Shown here: in pieces, positions 26,192-34,996 of the stretch
Layout: each line of letters begins with the position of its first letter
How positions within the stretch are numbered: position 1 is the first letter of the stretch
Assembly (NCBI GenBank): GCA_913056125.1
Contig: CAJXNC010000003.1
Coordinates: 1 to 64,000, forward strand
Direction of reading: 5' to 3'
DNA: 64,000 bases
From: an uncultured Altererythrobacter sp.
Lineage (GTDB): Bacteria > Pseudomonadota > Alphaproteobacteria > Sphingomonadales > Sphingomonadaceae
Made by a program: the position numbers and the translations under genes
Notes under the pieces: generated by a model
The model's input: the letters and a program-made list of their open reading frames with translations, nothing else
Told to the model about the DNA's origin: nothing
The model's database searches: none

Positions 26192-27282
26192 ATCCGCTCG
26201 ACCTTCCCGCCTTCGACGCGCCAGGTCGCGGCTTGCGCCCCGATCTCGGTGAATGGGGCCTGCTCGGTTCCTGTCAGCCACACTTGTGCCGCCCCTTGGC
26301 CCAGCCTTTCGAACAGGGCAGCGCGGCGGATCGGATCGAGATGGGCGGCCACTTCGTCAAGCAGTAGCAGGCTCGGGCGCCCCTGCGCTGCCAGCTCCGC
26401 ATGGGCGAGGGTGATGGCGATCAACATGGCCTTCTGCTCGCCGGTCGAGCACTGGGCGGCGGGCACTTGTTTGCCGCTCATCACCACGTCCAGCTCGTCG
26501 CGATGCGGCCCGGATAGCGTCCGTCCTGCTGCGCGGTCGCGGCGCCTTTGCTCGGCCAGTTCGGCAGCGAGCCCCTCCTGCGTAATGGGACCGCCCGGCT
26601 GGTAGGCCAGCTCAGGGCGGGCAAAGGGTTCGGCCGGGTGCCCGGCAAGCGCACCGGCAAGTTGTTCGACCAGTAAAGCACGCCCCTGGGCCAAGGCTGC
26701 ACCGAGTTCGGCCATTTGTACCTCGATGGAATCAAGCCAGGCCGGATCGGGTTCGCGCTCGTCCGAAAGCAGGCGATTGCGTTCGCGCAGCGCGGCTTCG
26801 TAGCGAGAAGCCACGCGCGCATGGCCGGGATCCACTGCCACTGCGAGGCGGTCCATATAGCGCCGCCTCGCGCCAGCGCTGTCGCTGAAAAGGCGGTCCA
26901 TTGCCGGGGTGAGCCAGCCGATCGCGAGCCATTCGCCAAGGCCGATGGCCGTTCCTTCCGCGCCATTGACCTGTACGATCCGCCTGCCCGGCCTGTCCGG
27001 CGCGGTTCCGGTCCCCAGCATCACCGCTTCGCTGCCATCGCCCGGATCGAGCGCGGCGCTGACGGCAAAACCGCCCGCACCGTCCTTACCGGCCATTTCC
27101 GCAAGCGGAGCGCGGCGCAGGCCACGGCCGGGCGCGAATAGCGACAGCGCCTCGAGGATGTTGGTCTTGCCCGCGCCGTTCTCGCCCACCAGCAGGTTGA
27201 ACTTCGCGCATCCGTCGAGCCGCGTTTCGGCATGGTTGCGGAAGGTGGAAAGGGTGATCCGGTCGAGCGCCATGATGGTCAT
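26188..27282 (-). CDS. recF: DNA replication/repair protein RecF
   Basis: About 364 residues. Walker A is LLVGENGAGKTNILEALSLF. The central coiled coil and recombination region include MDRLFSDSAGARRRYMDRL. The signature is STGEQKAMLIAITLAHAEL and Walker B is LLLLDEVAAHLD. It is an SMC-like ATPase that loads RecA at single-strand gaps. The alternative start at 27273 (MALDRITL) is equally plausible and closer to the family start. It is not next to dnaN/gyrB here, which is common in sphingomonads. Confidence 0.93.
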   Translation of the reverse strand: MTIMALDRITLSTFRNHAETRLDGCAKFNLLVGENGAGKTNILEALSLFAPGRGLRRAPLAEMAGKDGAGGFAVSAALDPGDGSEAVMLGTGTAPDRPGRRIVQVNGAEGTAIGLGEWLAIGWLTPAMDRLFSDSAGARRRYMDRLAVAVDPGHARVASRYEAALRERNRLLSDEREPDPAWLDSIEVQMAELGAALAQGRALLVEQLAGALAGHPAEPFARPELAYQPGGPITQEGLAAELAEQRRRDRAAGRTLSGPHRDELDVVMSGKQVPAAQCSTGEQKAMLIAITLAHAELAAQGRPSLLLLDEVAAHLDPIRRAALFERLGQGAAQVWLTGTEQAPFTEIGAQAATWRVEGGKVERI

Positions 27283-27427
27283 GGCTGGTTAGGATAGGAG
27301 CCGGATCAAGGCCATGAAAATCACCATTTCCAAATATTGGTGAAAAATCCCAATTATAGGTTTTGTTTCTAGTGCAACCTTGCTCTGTGCTGAACAAGAA
27401 TGGCAGAATTCCGCTATTTTTTGAAAC

Positions 27428-27443
27428 TGGCACACCCCCTGCA
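27428..27443 (+). promoter_or_regulatory. Sigma-54-type promoter before a PspC-domain mini-operon
   Basis: TGGCACACCCCCTGCA has GG (27429-27430) and GC (27441-27442) separated by exactly 10 bases, as sigma-54 requires. The predicted start is near 27454. It drives a tiny membrane protein gene and a PspC-domain gene, the same product types found behind the consensus sigma-54 promoter of the main psp locus. Confidence 0.75.
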
Positions 27444-27503
27444 AAGTGTTGTGCGTCAGGCGATGGTCGCCGTGACAAACAAGATAGGGGATAGAAATTG
27501 ACA

Positions 27504-27626
27504 ATGCAGAACTCGATCTTTCACCGCGCTGCCGCAGCTTTCAGCGCACTCGCTTTCAGCCTGACGCTCATGGTCGGCTATTTCGCTTCCGCGGAAGTGC
27601 AGGCTGCTTCGGCGATCCTGGCATGA
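27504..27626 (+). CDS. 40-residue single-helix membrane or secreted peptide, first gene of a sigma-54 operon
   Basis: MQNSIFHRAAAAFSALAFSL and so on: a basic start, then a hydrophobic segment (about 9-28), ending ASAILA. Its stop overlaps the next start (ATGA at 27623-27626). By position and type it corresponds to the 51-residue small membrane protein that opens the main psp operon at 40896-41051, though the sequences are only weakly alike. A signal peptide or single transmembrane segment is expected. Confidence 0.7.
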   Translation: MQNSIFHRAAAAFSALAFSLTLMVGYFASAEVQAASAILA

Positions 27627-27835
27627 GCCAGGTCGACCAGAGGCCGGTAGGTGGACCGCCGAAGAAATTCCACCTCGACCACAGCAATGGCAAGATTGCC
27701 GGCGTCTGTGCAGGGATCGCCCGCTACTTCGGGATGGATCCTCTCGTAATCAGGCTGGTCTTCGGGGTTGGCGCCATCGCCGGCTTCGGTAGCTTCATCC
27801 TGATCTACCTCGCGATCTGGGCCCTGGCGGACTGA
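27623..27835 (+). CDS. Short PspC-domain membrane protein
   Basis: 70 residues, consisting of little more than the PspC domain: KFHLDHSNGKIAGVCAGIARYFGMDPLVIRLVFG followed by a membrane helix (AIAGFGSFILIYLAIWALAD). The NxKIAGVCAGIA and DPLxxRLxF motifs are the family hallmarks. It lacks the long C-terminal coiled tail of the PspC at 39353-39724. It is translationally coupled to the preceding tiny membrane gene and very likely part of the PspF/sigma-54 stress response. Confidence 0.9.
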   Translation: MSQVDQRPVGGPPKKFHLDHSNGKIAGVCAGIARYFGMDPLVIRLVFGVGAIAGFGSFILIYLAIWALAD

Positions 27836-27869
27836 TCCGTCGGGCCCAGTCGCCCAGAACATTTGCCCA

Positions 27870-28613
27870 TCAACTCCGGCGCGAGCCGGAGAAGGGCGAA
27901 AAATCGGTTTCGCTGTCATAGACGTCCACGCCTTCGCGGCGCTTGAGGAATCCGATCACACCATAGGTCACCGGAGTCAGCACGATCTCCCAGCTTGTCT
28001 TGAAGAACCACTGCGACAGCACGACCTGCCACAACTGCTCGATCGGCCAGCCCGCCAGACCGTAAAACGCGAGCGGATAGAAGATGAGGCTGTCGAGGCC
28101 CTGACCGACAATCGTCGAGCCGATCGTGCGCGACCACAGCGCCTTGCCCTTGGTCCAGACCTTCATCTTCGCCAGCACGAAGCTATTGGCAAACTCGCCC
28201 ACCCAGAAAGCGGTCATCGAGGCGAGCACGATGCGCCAGCTGTTCCCGAACACGAATTCGTAGGATTCCTGCCCCGGCCAGTCCGCTGCAGGCGGCAGGC
28301 TCACGACCACCCAGGCCATGAAGGCCATGAAGATCAGCGCGGCAAAGCCCGTCCAGATCACCCGCCGTGCACGGGCATAGCCATAGACCTCGGTCAGCAC
28401 GTCCCCGATGATGTAGCTGACCGGAAAGAACAGCACGCCCGCGCCAAAGGACCACTCGGTTCCTCCCGGCAGAGTGATGTAACTCGGCTTTGACGCACCG
28501 ATGATATTGGACAGCAGAAGGATGGTAACGAAAGCCGCCATCACCAGGTCGAAATAGCGGAATCGCCTGCCTGCGACCTCGGTTCCTTCTATGGCCCGTA
28601 CCGGTTCGTTCAT
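27870..28613 (-). CDS. Queuosine precursor transporter (YhhQ/VUT family)
   Basis: 247 residues with six hydrophobic helices (about 22-42, 58-80, 88-110, 125-150, 170-195, 205-230). Family motifs are the FPVSYIIGDVLTEVYGYARAR segment after the second helix and FWVGEFANSFVLAKMKVWTKG in the middle. It imports queuosine precursors such as preQ0/preQ1, consistent with queF elsewhere in this window. Its C-terminal coding DNA contains a GNRA-type hairpin (27874-27891), which may be a shared terminator with the upstream PspC-domain gene. Confidence 0.9.
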   Translation of the reverse strand: MNEPVRAIEGTEVAGRRFRYFDLVMAAFVTILLLSNIIGASKPSYITLPGGTEWSFGAGVLFFPVSYIIGDVLTEVYGYARARRVIWTGFAALIFMAFMAWVVVSLPPAADWPGQESYEFVFGNSWRIVLASMTAFWVGEFANSFVLAKMKVWTKGKALWSRTIGSTIVGQGLDSLIFYPLAFYGLAGWPIEQLWQVVLSQWFFKTSWEIVLTPVTYGVIGFLKRREGVDVYDSETDFSPFSGSRRS

Positions 28614-28671
28614 GGTGGCTGTGCTATCGTGAATTGCGCTTGGCGGATAGGACGTTATTGAACGCCCCGAC

Positions 28672-28748
28672 GCGCCCGTAGTTCAACTGGATAGAGCACG
28701 AGCCTTCTAAGCTTGGAGTTGCAGGTTCGAGTCCTGCCGGGCGCGCCA
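28672..28748 (+). tRNA. tRNA-Arg (anticodon TCT)
   Basis: 77 bases including encoded CCA. GCGCCCG pairs with CGGGCGC in the acceptor stem. The D arm is TAGTTCAACTGGATAGAGCA. The anticodon loop CTTCTAA gives TCT, decoding AGA/AGG. The T arm is GCAGGTTCGAGTCCTGC. Confidence 0.97.
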
Positions 28749-28833
28749 CCTTGTCGGACATTTTTACACTGCCGCACGACATTAAGGTTTCGCCAACCAT
28801 CGTCTCCCGCGGAAAACCTCGCTTGGGGAAAAC

Positions 28834-28849
28834 TGGCACGGCTCCTGCA
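28834..28849 (+). promoter_or_regulatory. Sigma-54-type promoter before a hairpin RNA
   Basis: TGGCACGGCTCCTGCA fits TGGCACG-N4-YTGCA, with GG (28835-28836) and GC (28847-28848) exactly 10 bases apart. The predicted start is near 28860. No start codon for a protein follows before the opposing SRAP gene, but a long perfect hairpin does. Confidence 0.8.
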
Positions 28850-28859
28850 ATCCGTTTTG

Positions 28860-28945
28860 CGTACCTTACGAGGTCTTCGAACGAGGTGGGATCGACCCTG
28901 GATCCCCAAAGTCTCCCGGTCCCACCTCCCCGAAGACCTTTCCCT
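28860..28945 (+). ncRNA. Candidate sigma-54-dependent small RNA with a two-part long stem
   Basis: From the predicted start, AGGTCTTCG (28871-28879) pairs with CGAAGACCT (28931-28939) and GAGGTGGGA (28883-28891) pairs with TCCCACCTC (28920-28928). The two 9-bp helices are stacked with only a small AAC/CC bulge. An alternative inner helix (GGGATC with GATCCC, 28888-28893 and 28901-28906) would compete with the second stem, allowing a switch. A short T-rich stretch (CTTTCCC) follows. No open reading frame of its own is visible. The 3' end is an estimate. Confidence 0.55.
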
Positions 28946-28962
28946 GAAAAACCGAGAGAAGC

Positions 28963-29577
28963 TCAGCGCCGTTGGCCCCAAGGTCTATCGGTGCGTCTGA
29001 TCGTCATGTCGCCGGGGTAGGGGCGGCACAGTTCATAGGCCAGGCGTGCATCCTCACCCAGATAGAGCGGCCACTCCTCAGGAGACAGGATTACGGGCAT
29101 GCGCGTATGCACGCCCTCCAGGTGCTTGTTCGCATCGGTCATCACCATCGTATAGGCCGGGCCCCATTCCTCGGTCTGGCGCCAGAAGCCGGCGACTGCG
29201 AACAGCTCGGTCCCCGGCAGCGCGAACCAGGTTCGCGTCTTGGCGCCCTTCGGTCCCTCCGCTTCGGCGAATTCACTCATGGGGATGAGGCAACGCCGAT
29301 CGCGAAAGCTGGCCGACCAGAAGGGCGTTCGCAGTTTGTCGGTACGGGCATTGTTAACGGGCTTTGGCTTGAGCATCTGGCCCTTCACGCCCCTGAGGGA
29401 GAGCGGGAAGCCCCAGTTCATTTGCTGGATCGCATTGTCCGCGAGCACCACCCCGGGATAGCCGGGATACACTTCCTCGGGAGCATTGCCGGGAATGATC
29501 TTCAATTCCTGCGCAATGCTATCGAAGAAATGCGCGACCTCGTCGCGGCTCTTGGTCATGCGATAAAGGTTGCACAT
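28963..29577 (-). CDS. SOS response-associated peptidase, SRAP (YedK/HMCES) family
   Basis: 204 residues. It starts MCNLY, where Cys2 becomes the catalytic and DNA-crosslinking N-terminus after Met removal. Other family positions are NNARTDKLRTPFWSASFRDRRCLIPMSEFAEAEG (Asn, Arg and Glu of the active site) and HTRMPVIL with the His. It forms a covalent thiazolidine link with abasic sites in single-stranded DNA and shields them. It stands alone; the opposing small RNA candidate converges on its 3' end. Confidence 0.92.
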   Translation of the reverse strand: MCNLYRMTKSRDEVAHFFDSIAQELKIIPGNAPEEVYPGYPGVVLADNAIQQMNWGFPLSLRGVKGQMLKPKPVNNARTDKLRTPFWSASFRDRRCLIPMSEFAEAEGPKGAKTRTWFALPGTELFAVAGFWRQTEEWGPAYTMVMTDANKHLEGVHTRMPVILSPEEWPLYLGEDARLAYELCRPYPGDMTIRRTDRPWGQRR

Positions 29578-29841
29578 TTGCCCGTCTTAGCCTCAGGCGC
29601 CGGCGTGGGCCATCGGGTCCACTAGGCTATCCTCGCTTCCGTCCGGCATAGCCGGACTCGCTGCGGGCGCGCGGTCGCGGTCGCTTTTGCGACCGTGCTC
29701 CGCCTTGTGGCAATTGCTGGCTGGAAGAACTGCACCAATGGTGCCGCATGGGCGACTGTCCGTCCGCAGGTGCCCACAGAGAAGCGTAGCGAAACGGAGG
29801 GACCGCACCGAGGATGCGCGCCCGGATGGGCGCGCGCAAAA
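29578..29841. repeat. Intergenic region with three perfect hairpins
   Basis: Within 264 non-coding bases lie GTCCGGC-ATA-GCCGGAC (29641-29657), CGGTCGC-TTTT-GCGACCG (29678-29695) and GCGCGCCC-GGAT-GGGCGCGC (29816-29835). The cluster looks like a REP/MITE-like palindromic intergenic element rather than a terminator, because no T-run follows the stems. Whether other copies exist in the genome cannot be seen here. Confidence 0.4.
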
Positions 29842-30171
29842 CTAGGAAGCCTTCGCGACCTGTTTTTCGTCAAGCAGGCTCTGCAGCTCGCCGGCCTCGT
29901 ACATTTCCATCATGATGTCGCTGCCGCCCACGAATTCGCCCTTCACGTAGAGCTGCGGGATGGTCGGCCAGTCCGAAAAGGTCTTGATGCCCTGGCGGAT
30001 TTCCATGTCCTGCAGGACATCGACACTCTCGAAAGCGACGTTGCAGTGATCGAGGATCGCGACGGCGCGATTGGAAAAGCCACACTGCGGGAAAAGCGGC
30101 GTGCCTTTCATGAACAGCACGACGTCGTTGCCGTTCACGATATTGGAAATGCGTTCATTGGTATCCGACAT
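29842..30171 (-). CDS. grxD: Monothiol glutaredoxin, Grx4 type
   Basis: 109 residues. The CGFS active site lies in GTPLFPQCGFSNRAVAIL, with the glutathione/Fe-S binding segments WPTIPQLYVKGEFVGGSDI. Such proteins carry a [2Fe-2S] cluster with BolA partners and traffic iron-sulfur clusters. The bolA gene lies 31 bases upstream on the same strand, the usual functional pair. The start is ATG 30171; the frame continues 3 codons upstream but begins correctly here. Confidence 0.95.
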   Translation of the reverse strand: MSDTNERISNIVNGNDVVLFMKGTPLFPQCGFSNRAVAILDHCNVAFESVDVLQDMEIRQGIKTFSDWPTIPQLYVKGEFVGGSDIMMEMYEAGELQSLLDEKQVAKAS

Positions 30172-30202
30172 GGGTCCCACCGGTATTGTAAGTTCGTGCC
30201 GC

Positions 30203-30436
30203 TCACTTGGGAACGGCGGTGCTCAGTTGCAAGGCATGCAGTTCGCCGCCCATCCGGCCACCGAGGGCTTCGTAGACCATCTTGTGCTGCGCCACACGCG
30301 TCATGCCGGCGAAAGCGGCGGAGGTGACAAGGGCGCGATAATGATCGCCATCGTCTACCAGCGCCTCGAGCTCTACCTTGGCATCGGGGATCGCAGTCTT
30401 GATCAGCTCCACGATCTGGTCAGCTTGCATTGCCAT
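30203..30436 (-). CDS. BolA-family protein
   Basis: 77 residues of compact BolA fold: MQADQIVELIKTAIPDAKVEL, the signature DDGDHYRALVTSAAFAGMTRVAQHKMVYEALGGRMGGELHALQL and its conserved C-terminal His. It binds CGFS glutaredoxins and regulates iron-sulfur supply. It lies just upstream of grxD. Alternative starts at MAMQ or MQ differ by only two residues. Confidence 0.93.
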   Translation of the reverse strand: MAMQADQIVELIKTAIPDAKVELEALVDDGDHYRALVTSAAFAGMTRVAQHKMVYEALGGRMGGELHALQLSTAVPK

Positions 30437-30455
30437 CAGGAACGGTCGCTCTGGA

Positions 30456-30779
30456 TTACTTGCCGCTCATGAACTGGCGGCGCGCTTCGATCGACATTTC
30501 TTCGAGCTTTGCGCGCACCGTCGCTTCGTCCACATCGGTGCCTGCGGCCGTGAGGTCTCCCAGCAGCTTGCGGATCACATCCTCGTCGCCCGCTTCCTCG
30601 AAATCGGCCTGGACGACCGCCTTCTTGTAGGCCTCTGTCTCTTCGGGGGTGAGGTCCATCAGGCCTGCTGCCCATTCGCCCAGCAGGCGATTGCGACGGG
30701 CGGCTACCTTGAAGGCAGTTTCCTCGTCCATCGCGAACTTGGCTTCTTCCGCGCGCTCGCGGTCCTTGAAATCGGTCAT
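30456..30779 (-). CDS. ATPase inhibitor subunit zeta (DUF1476)
   Basis: 107 residues, all-helical. It begins FKDRERAEEAKFAMDEETAFKVAARRNRLLGEWAAGLMDL, the conserved N-terminal inhibitory region of the alphaproteobacterial F1-ATPase zeta subunit. It blocks ATP hydrolysis by the F1FO-ATP synthase. It precedes bolA-grxD by 19 bases on the same strand and may share its transcript. Confidence 0.93.
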   Translation of the reverse strand: MTDFKDRERAEEAKFAMDEETAFKVAARRNRLLGEWAAGLMDLTPEETEAYKKAVVQADFEEAGDEDVIRKLLGDLTAAGTDVDEATVRAKLEEMSIEARRQFMSGK

Positions 30780-30825
30780 CGTGAAGGCCCTCTAATCGTT
30801 TGTACGCAATTTGCCCGAGGCAGCA

Positions 30826-31428
30826 TCAGGCGGCAAGCCCGGTTCCGCGTGCGAGCCAAGGTTTTTCGCTTGCCTGGCGCTGTTCGTAATCGCGGATAGC
30901 ATCGCCGCGCGTGAGCGTCAGCCCGACTTCGTCCAGCCCCTCGAGCAGACAATGCTTGCGGAAAGGGTCGACTTCAAAGCTGAATCGATCCTGGAATGGC
31001 GTGGTCACGGTCTGGGTTTCGAGGTCGATCGTGATCGGATCGCTCTCGGCCACTTCCATCAGCCGGTCGATCTGTTCCTGCGGCAACACCACGGTAAGGA
31101 TGCCGTTCTTGAAGGCATTGCCGGCAAAGATATCGGAGAAGCTCGGCGCGATGACGGCCTTCACGCCCATGTCGAGCAGGGCCCAGGCGGCGTGCTCGCG
31201 GCTTGACCCGCAGCCGAAATTGTCGCCCGCTACGATGATCGGTGAGCCTGCATATTTCGGATCGTCGAAGACATTGGCCGGGTCCTTGCGCAGCGCTTCG
31301 AAAGCGCCTTTGCCGAGCCCTTCGCGCGTCACCGTCTTGAGGAAGTGTGCCGGGATGATGATGTCCGTATCGACATTCTTCATGCCGAAGGGATAGGCGC
31401 TGCCCTCAACCTGCTTCACGGGTTCCAT
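30826..31428 (-). CDS. leuD: 3-isopropylmalate dehydratase, small subunit
   Basis: 200 residues, the swivel domain of the isopropylmalate isomerase: [28 protein letters not shown] and [16 protein letters not shown] are family motifs. With LeuC it isomerises 2- to 3-isopropylmalate in leucine synthesis. The start ATG at 31428 overlaps the stop of a 51-residue membrane protein gene (TGATG); a TTG one codon upstream also exists. leuC lies three genes upstream, so the pair is split by inserted small genes. Confidence 0.95.
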   Translation of the reverse strand: MEPVKQVEGSAYPFGMKNVDTDIIIPAHFLKTVTREGLGKGAFEALRKDPANVFDDPKYAGSPIIVAGDNFGCGSSREHAAWALLDMGVKAVIAPSFSDIFAGNAFKNGILTVVLPQEQIDRLMEVAESDPITIDLETQTVTTPFQDRFSFEVDPFRKHCLLEGLDEVGLTLTRGDAIRDYEQRQASEKPWLARGTGLAA

Positions 31429-31583
31429 CAATCGGTCTCCGGGTTTTCGCCAGAGGGAATGGGAGGAAGCTGTTCGGGCTCATTCTTCTTCTTGCGCTTG
31501 CTGGCATAGAGGAGCGCTGCTGCAACGGCAGCGGAACCGATGGCGGCACCGGCAGCGATCAGCTTTTTCGTATCGTCTGTCAT
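31428..31583 (-). CDS. 51-residue single-pass membrane protein
   Basis: [20 protein letters not shown] and so on: an N-terminal helix (about 8-27, Ala-rich), then a lysine cluster (KRKKKN) and a Pro-rich acidic tail ([15 protein letters not shown]). The positive-inside rule predicts the N-terminus outside and the tail in the cytoplasm. It overlaps the leuD start by TGATG, so its translation is coupled to leuD. No family is recognised. Confidence 0.75.
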   Translation of the reverse strand: MTDDTKKLIAAGAAIGSAAVAAALLYASKRKKKNEPEQLPPIPSGENPETD

Positions 31584-31632
31584 AATGTCCTAATTGCGCC
31601 TCGTGGCGCGCGGTTTCAAGCGATTGAGCCAG

Positions 31633-32037
31633 TCAAAATGAGTGGCCGTCGCCGATTGTTCCCTCGCCCGTGCGCTCCGGCTGGTCTTCGGGGGAATTGC
31701 GGGACCGTGTATCGTAATAATGGACGGCAATGCCCTGGAGCGTTTCCTGTTCGAATAGCCGTGTATTGACGCCCACGCCCTCATGGTCGGGATGGGTGAC
31801 AACGAAATGCGTCGAGGTGCCGCAATTCGTGCAGAAATGAGTCTCGCACCCGGCTTGGTAGCCAAGATCGTCACGGCTGTAAGCCGTCGTCGCGCCGGAC
31901 AGCGTGATTGCCTGCGGCAGGTAATAACCCCAGGCAGAGCCCAGTTTCCGGCACAGGCGGCAATTGCAAATATTTATGAATTCGGGCGCATTTTCGACTT
32001 CGATCGTCACGCTGCGGCAGAGGCACTGGCCTTTCAT
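31633..32037 (-). CDS. GFA-family zinc-binding protein, copy 1
   Basis: 134 residues. Zinc-ligand cysteines lie in GQCLCRSV, NICNCRLCRKLGS and HFCTNCGTSTHF, the CENP-V/GFA (glutathione-dependent formaldehyde-activating enzyme) fold. The physiological substrate is unknown; despite the name, catalysis with formaldehyde is doubtful for most members. It is a tandem paralog of the gene upstream (32056-32445), and both lie between leuC and leuD. Confidence 0.88.
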   Translation of the reverse strand: MKGQCLCRSVTIEVENAPEFINICNCRLCRKLGSAWGYYLPQAITLSGATTAYSRDDLGYQAGCETHFCTNCGTSTHFVVTHPDHEGVGVNTRLFEQETLQGIAVHYYDTRSRNSPEDQPERTGEGTIGDGHSF

Positions 32038-32055
32038 TGCTAAGCCCGATGCCTG

Positions 32056-32441
32056 TCAGAACGCGCAGCCGTCACCGATCTTGCCGGTGGCAGTGCGGAT
32101 ATAGTCTTCGCCGCGCAGATCGAGATAGCGCACCTCGATCCCGTCGAGCTCGTCCTGCTCGAACAGGCGGGTGTTGACCGCCATGCGGTCGCGTTCGGGC
32201 TGGGCGAAATTCACGTAGTGCGTGCAGGTCCCGCAGGTCGGGCAGAAGTACCCGTCGAGGAAAATCTCGTCGAGATCGTCGCGGCGATAGGACTTTGTCT
32301 CACCCGTTACGGTTACCTGCGCCTTGCGGAAATAGCCCCAGGCCGCGCCCAAGCTACGGCAGAAACGGCAATTGCAGATATTGATGTATTCGGGAGCCTC
32401 GTCGATCTCGACGGTCACCTTGCGGCACAGGCACTGGCCCT

Positions 32442-32445
<4 letters not shown>
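32056..32445 (-). CDS. GFA-family zinc-binding protein, copy 2
   Basis: 129 residues with the same cysteine pattern as its neighbour: [21 protein letters not shown] and [12 protein letters not shown]. It shares the AWGY and [10 protein letters not shown] segments, so a gene duplication is clear. The ATG at 32445 overlaps the leuC stop by ATGA, which fixes the start and couples translation to leuC. Confidence 0.9.
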
Positions 32446-33896
<1,451 letters not shown>

Positions 33897-34007
33897 GGCG
33901 CCCCGTTAGACCCGAAAAGCGAGTCTCGGCAAGCGGAGGAAGGCCAAGCAATTCTTTTTCGCGCCAAATGCCTTGGAAATGCAGCAATTCCCCACTAATT
34001 TACACAT

Positions 34008-34433
34008 ATGTCAACAAAGTCGCACATGATTCCCATCCGTATCACACCCGATGACATCGATTTCATGGGGCATGTGAACAATTCGCGCTATCTCAACTGG
34101 GTGCAGGACGTGGTGCTGAGCCACTGGCGCAAGTTCGCTCCGCCCGAAACGGCAGCGGCGCATCTGTGGGTCGCGCTCAAGCACGAAATTACCTATCGCC
34201 GCCCGGCCTTCCTCGATGACGATGTCGTTGCACGCACCGTGCTGGAGAAGATTGCCGGGGCGCGCAGCTTCTACAACACGGTAATCGAGCGGGGCGGGGA
34301 AGTGCTCGCGGAGGTGCAGAGCATGTGGTGCTGCATCGACAGCAAGACCATGCGACCCGCACGGATCGACCGCGATGTGGCGGAGAAATATTTCGGCCTC
34401 CCGCGCAAGCAGGAAAGCTACATTCCCGAATAA
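34008..34433 (+). CDS. Hotdog-fold acyl-CoA thioesterase
   Basis: 141 residues. The 4-hydroxybenzoyl-CoA-thioesterase-like motif lies in IDFMGHVNNSRYLNWVQDVVLSHW, with the conserved Asp/His-Val-Asn-Asn; the fold continues with EITYRRPAFLDDDVVARTVL. It likely hydrolyses acyl-CoA or acyl-ACP thioesters; the exact acyl group is unknown. It is followed by crtZ 44 bases downstream on the same strand. An alternative start is MIPIRIT, 6 codons in. Confidence 0.85.
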   Translation: MSTKSHMIPIRITPDDIDFMGHVNNSRYLNWVQDVVLSHWRKFAPPETAAAHLWVALKHEITYRRPAFLDDDVVARTVLEKIAGARSFYNTVIERGGEVLAEVQSMWCCIDSKTMRPARIDRDVAEKYFGLPRKQESYIPE

Positions 34434-34477
34434 GGGCTTTTGCCTCGCGGCGAGCTTGATCCTATATGGGGGCCATC

Positions 34478-34996
34478 ATGGACTGGCTCGTTCCCCTGCT
34501 GACCGTCCTTGCCACCATTGCGTGGATGGAATGGGTCGCCTGGGCGAGCCACAAATACATCATGCATGGCTGGGGTTGGGGCTGGCACCGCGACCATCAC
34601 GAGCCGCATGACAATCTCTTCGAGAAGAACGACCTTTACGGCGTGGTCGGCGCGGTGATGAGCATTTCCATGTTCGCGCTCGGCAGCGAGATGGTGCTGG
34701 GCGAGGCAGCCTGGTGGCCGGCAACATGGATCGGCCTCGGCATCCTTGGCTACGGGATCATCTACACGCTGATCCACGATGGACTGGTGCATCAGCGATA
34801 TTTCCGTTGGGTACCCAAGAAGGGCTATGCCAAGCGGCTGGTGCAGGCGCACAAGCTCCACCATGCGACTATTGGCAAGGAGGGCGGGGTGAGCTTCGGC
34901 TTCATCGTCGCGCCCGATCCGGCGAAGCTGAAGGCCGAACTCAAGCGCCAGCGTGAGGCCGGAATTGCCGTGGTGCGCGACAGCGCGGGCGCCTAG
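34478..34996 (+). CDS. crtZ: Beta-carotene hydroxylase (di-iron fatty-acid-hydroxylase fold)
   Basis: 172 residues. The four histidine motifs of CrtZ are present: WASHKYIMHG, WHRDHHEPHDN, HDGLVHQR and HKLHHA. Membrane helices lie at about 3-22, 55-75, 80-100. It converts beta-carotene to zeaxanthin. The ATG at 34478 follows a GGGGG stretch; an ATG 4 codons earlier (34466) is possible. It implies a carotenoid-pigmented organism, in keeping with Erythrobacteraceae. Confidence 0.93.
   Translation: MDWLVPLLTVLATIAWMEWVAWASHKYIMHGWGWGWHRDHHEPHDNLFEKNDLYGVVGAVMSISMFALGSEMVLGEAAWWPATWIGLGILGYGIIYTLIHDGLVHQRYFRWVPKKGYAKRLVQAHKLHHATIGKEGGVSFGFIVAPDPAKLKAELKRQREAGIAVVRDSAGA

Noticed and set aside
27874-27891. 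CTCCGGC-GCGA-GCCGGAG hairpin as a terminator
   Set aside because: It lies within the coding end of the YhhQ gene and lacks a T-run; possible but not supported as a terminator.
28713-29000. Plus-strand open frame of 95 codons spanning tRNA-Arg and the hairpin RNA
   Set aside because: It begins inside the tRNA and crosses the sigma-54 promoter and hairpin; composition is not protein-like.
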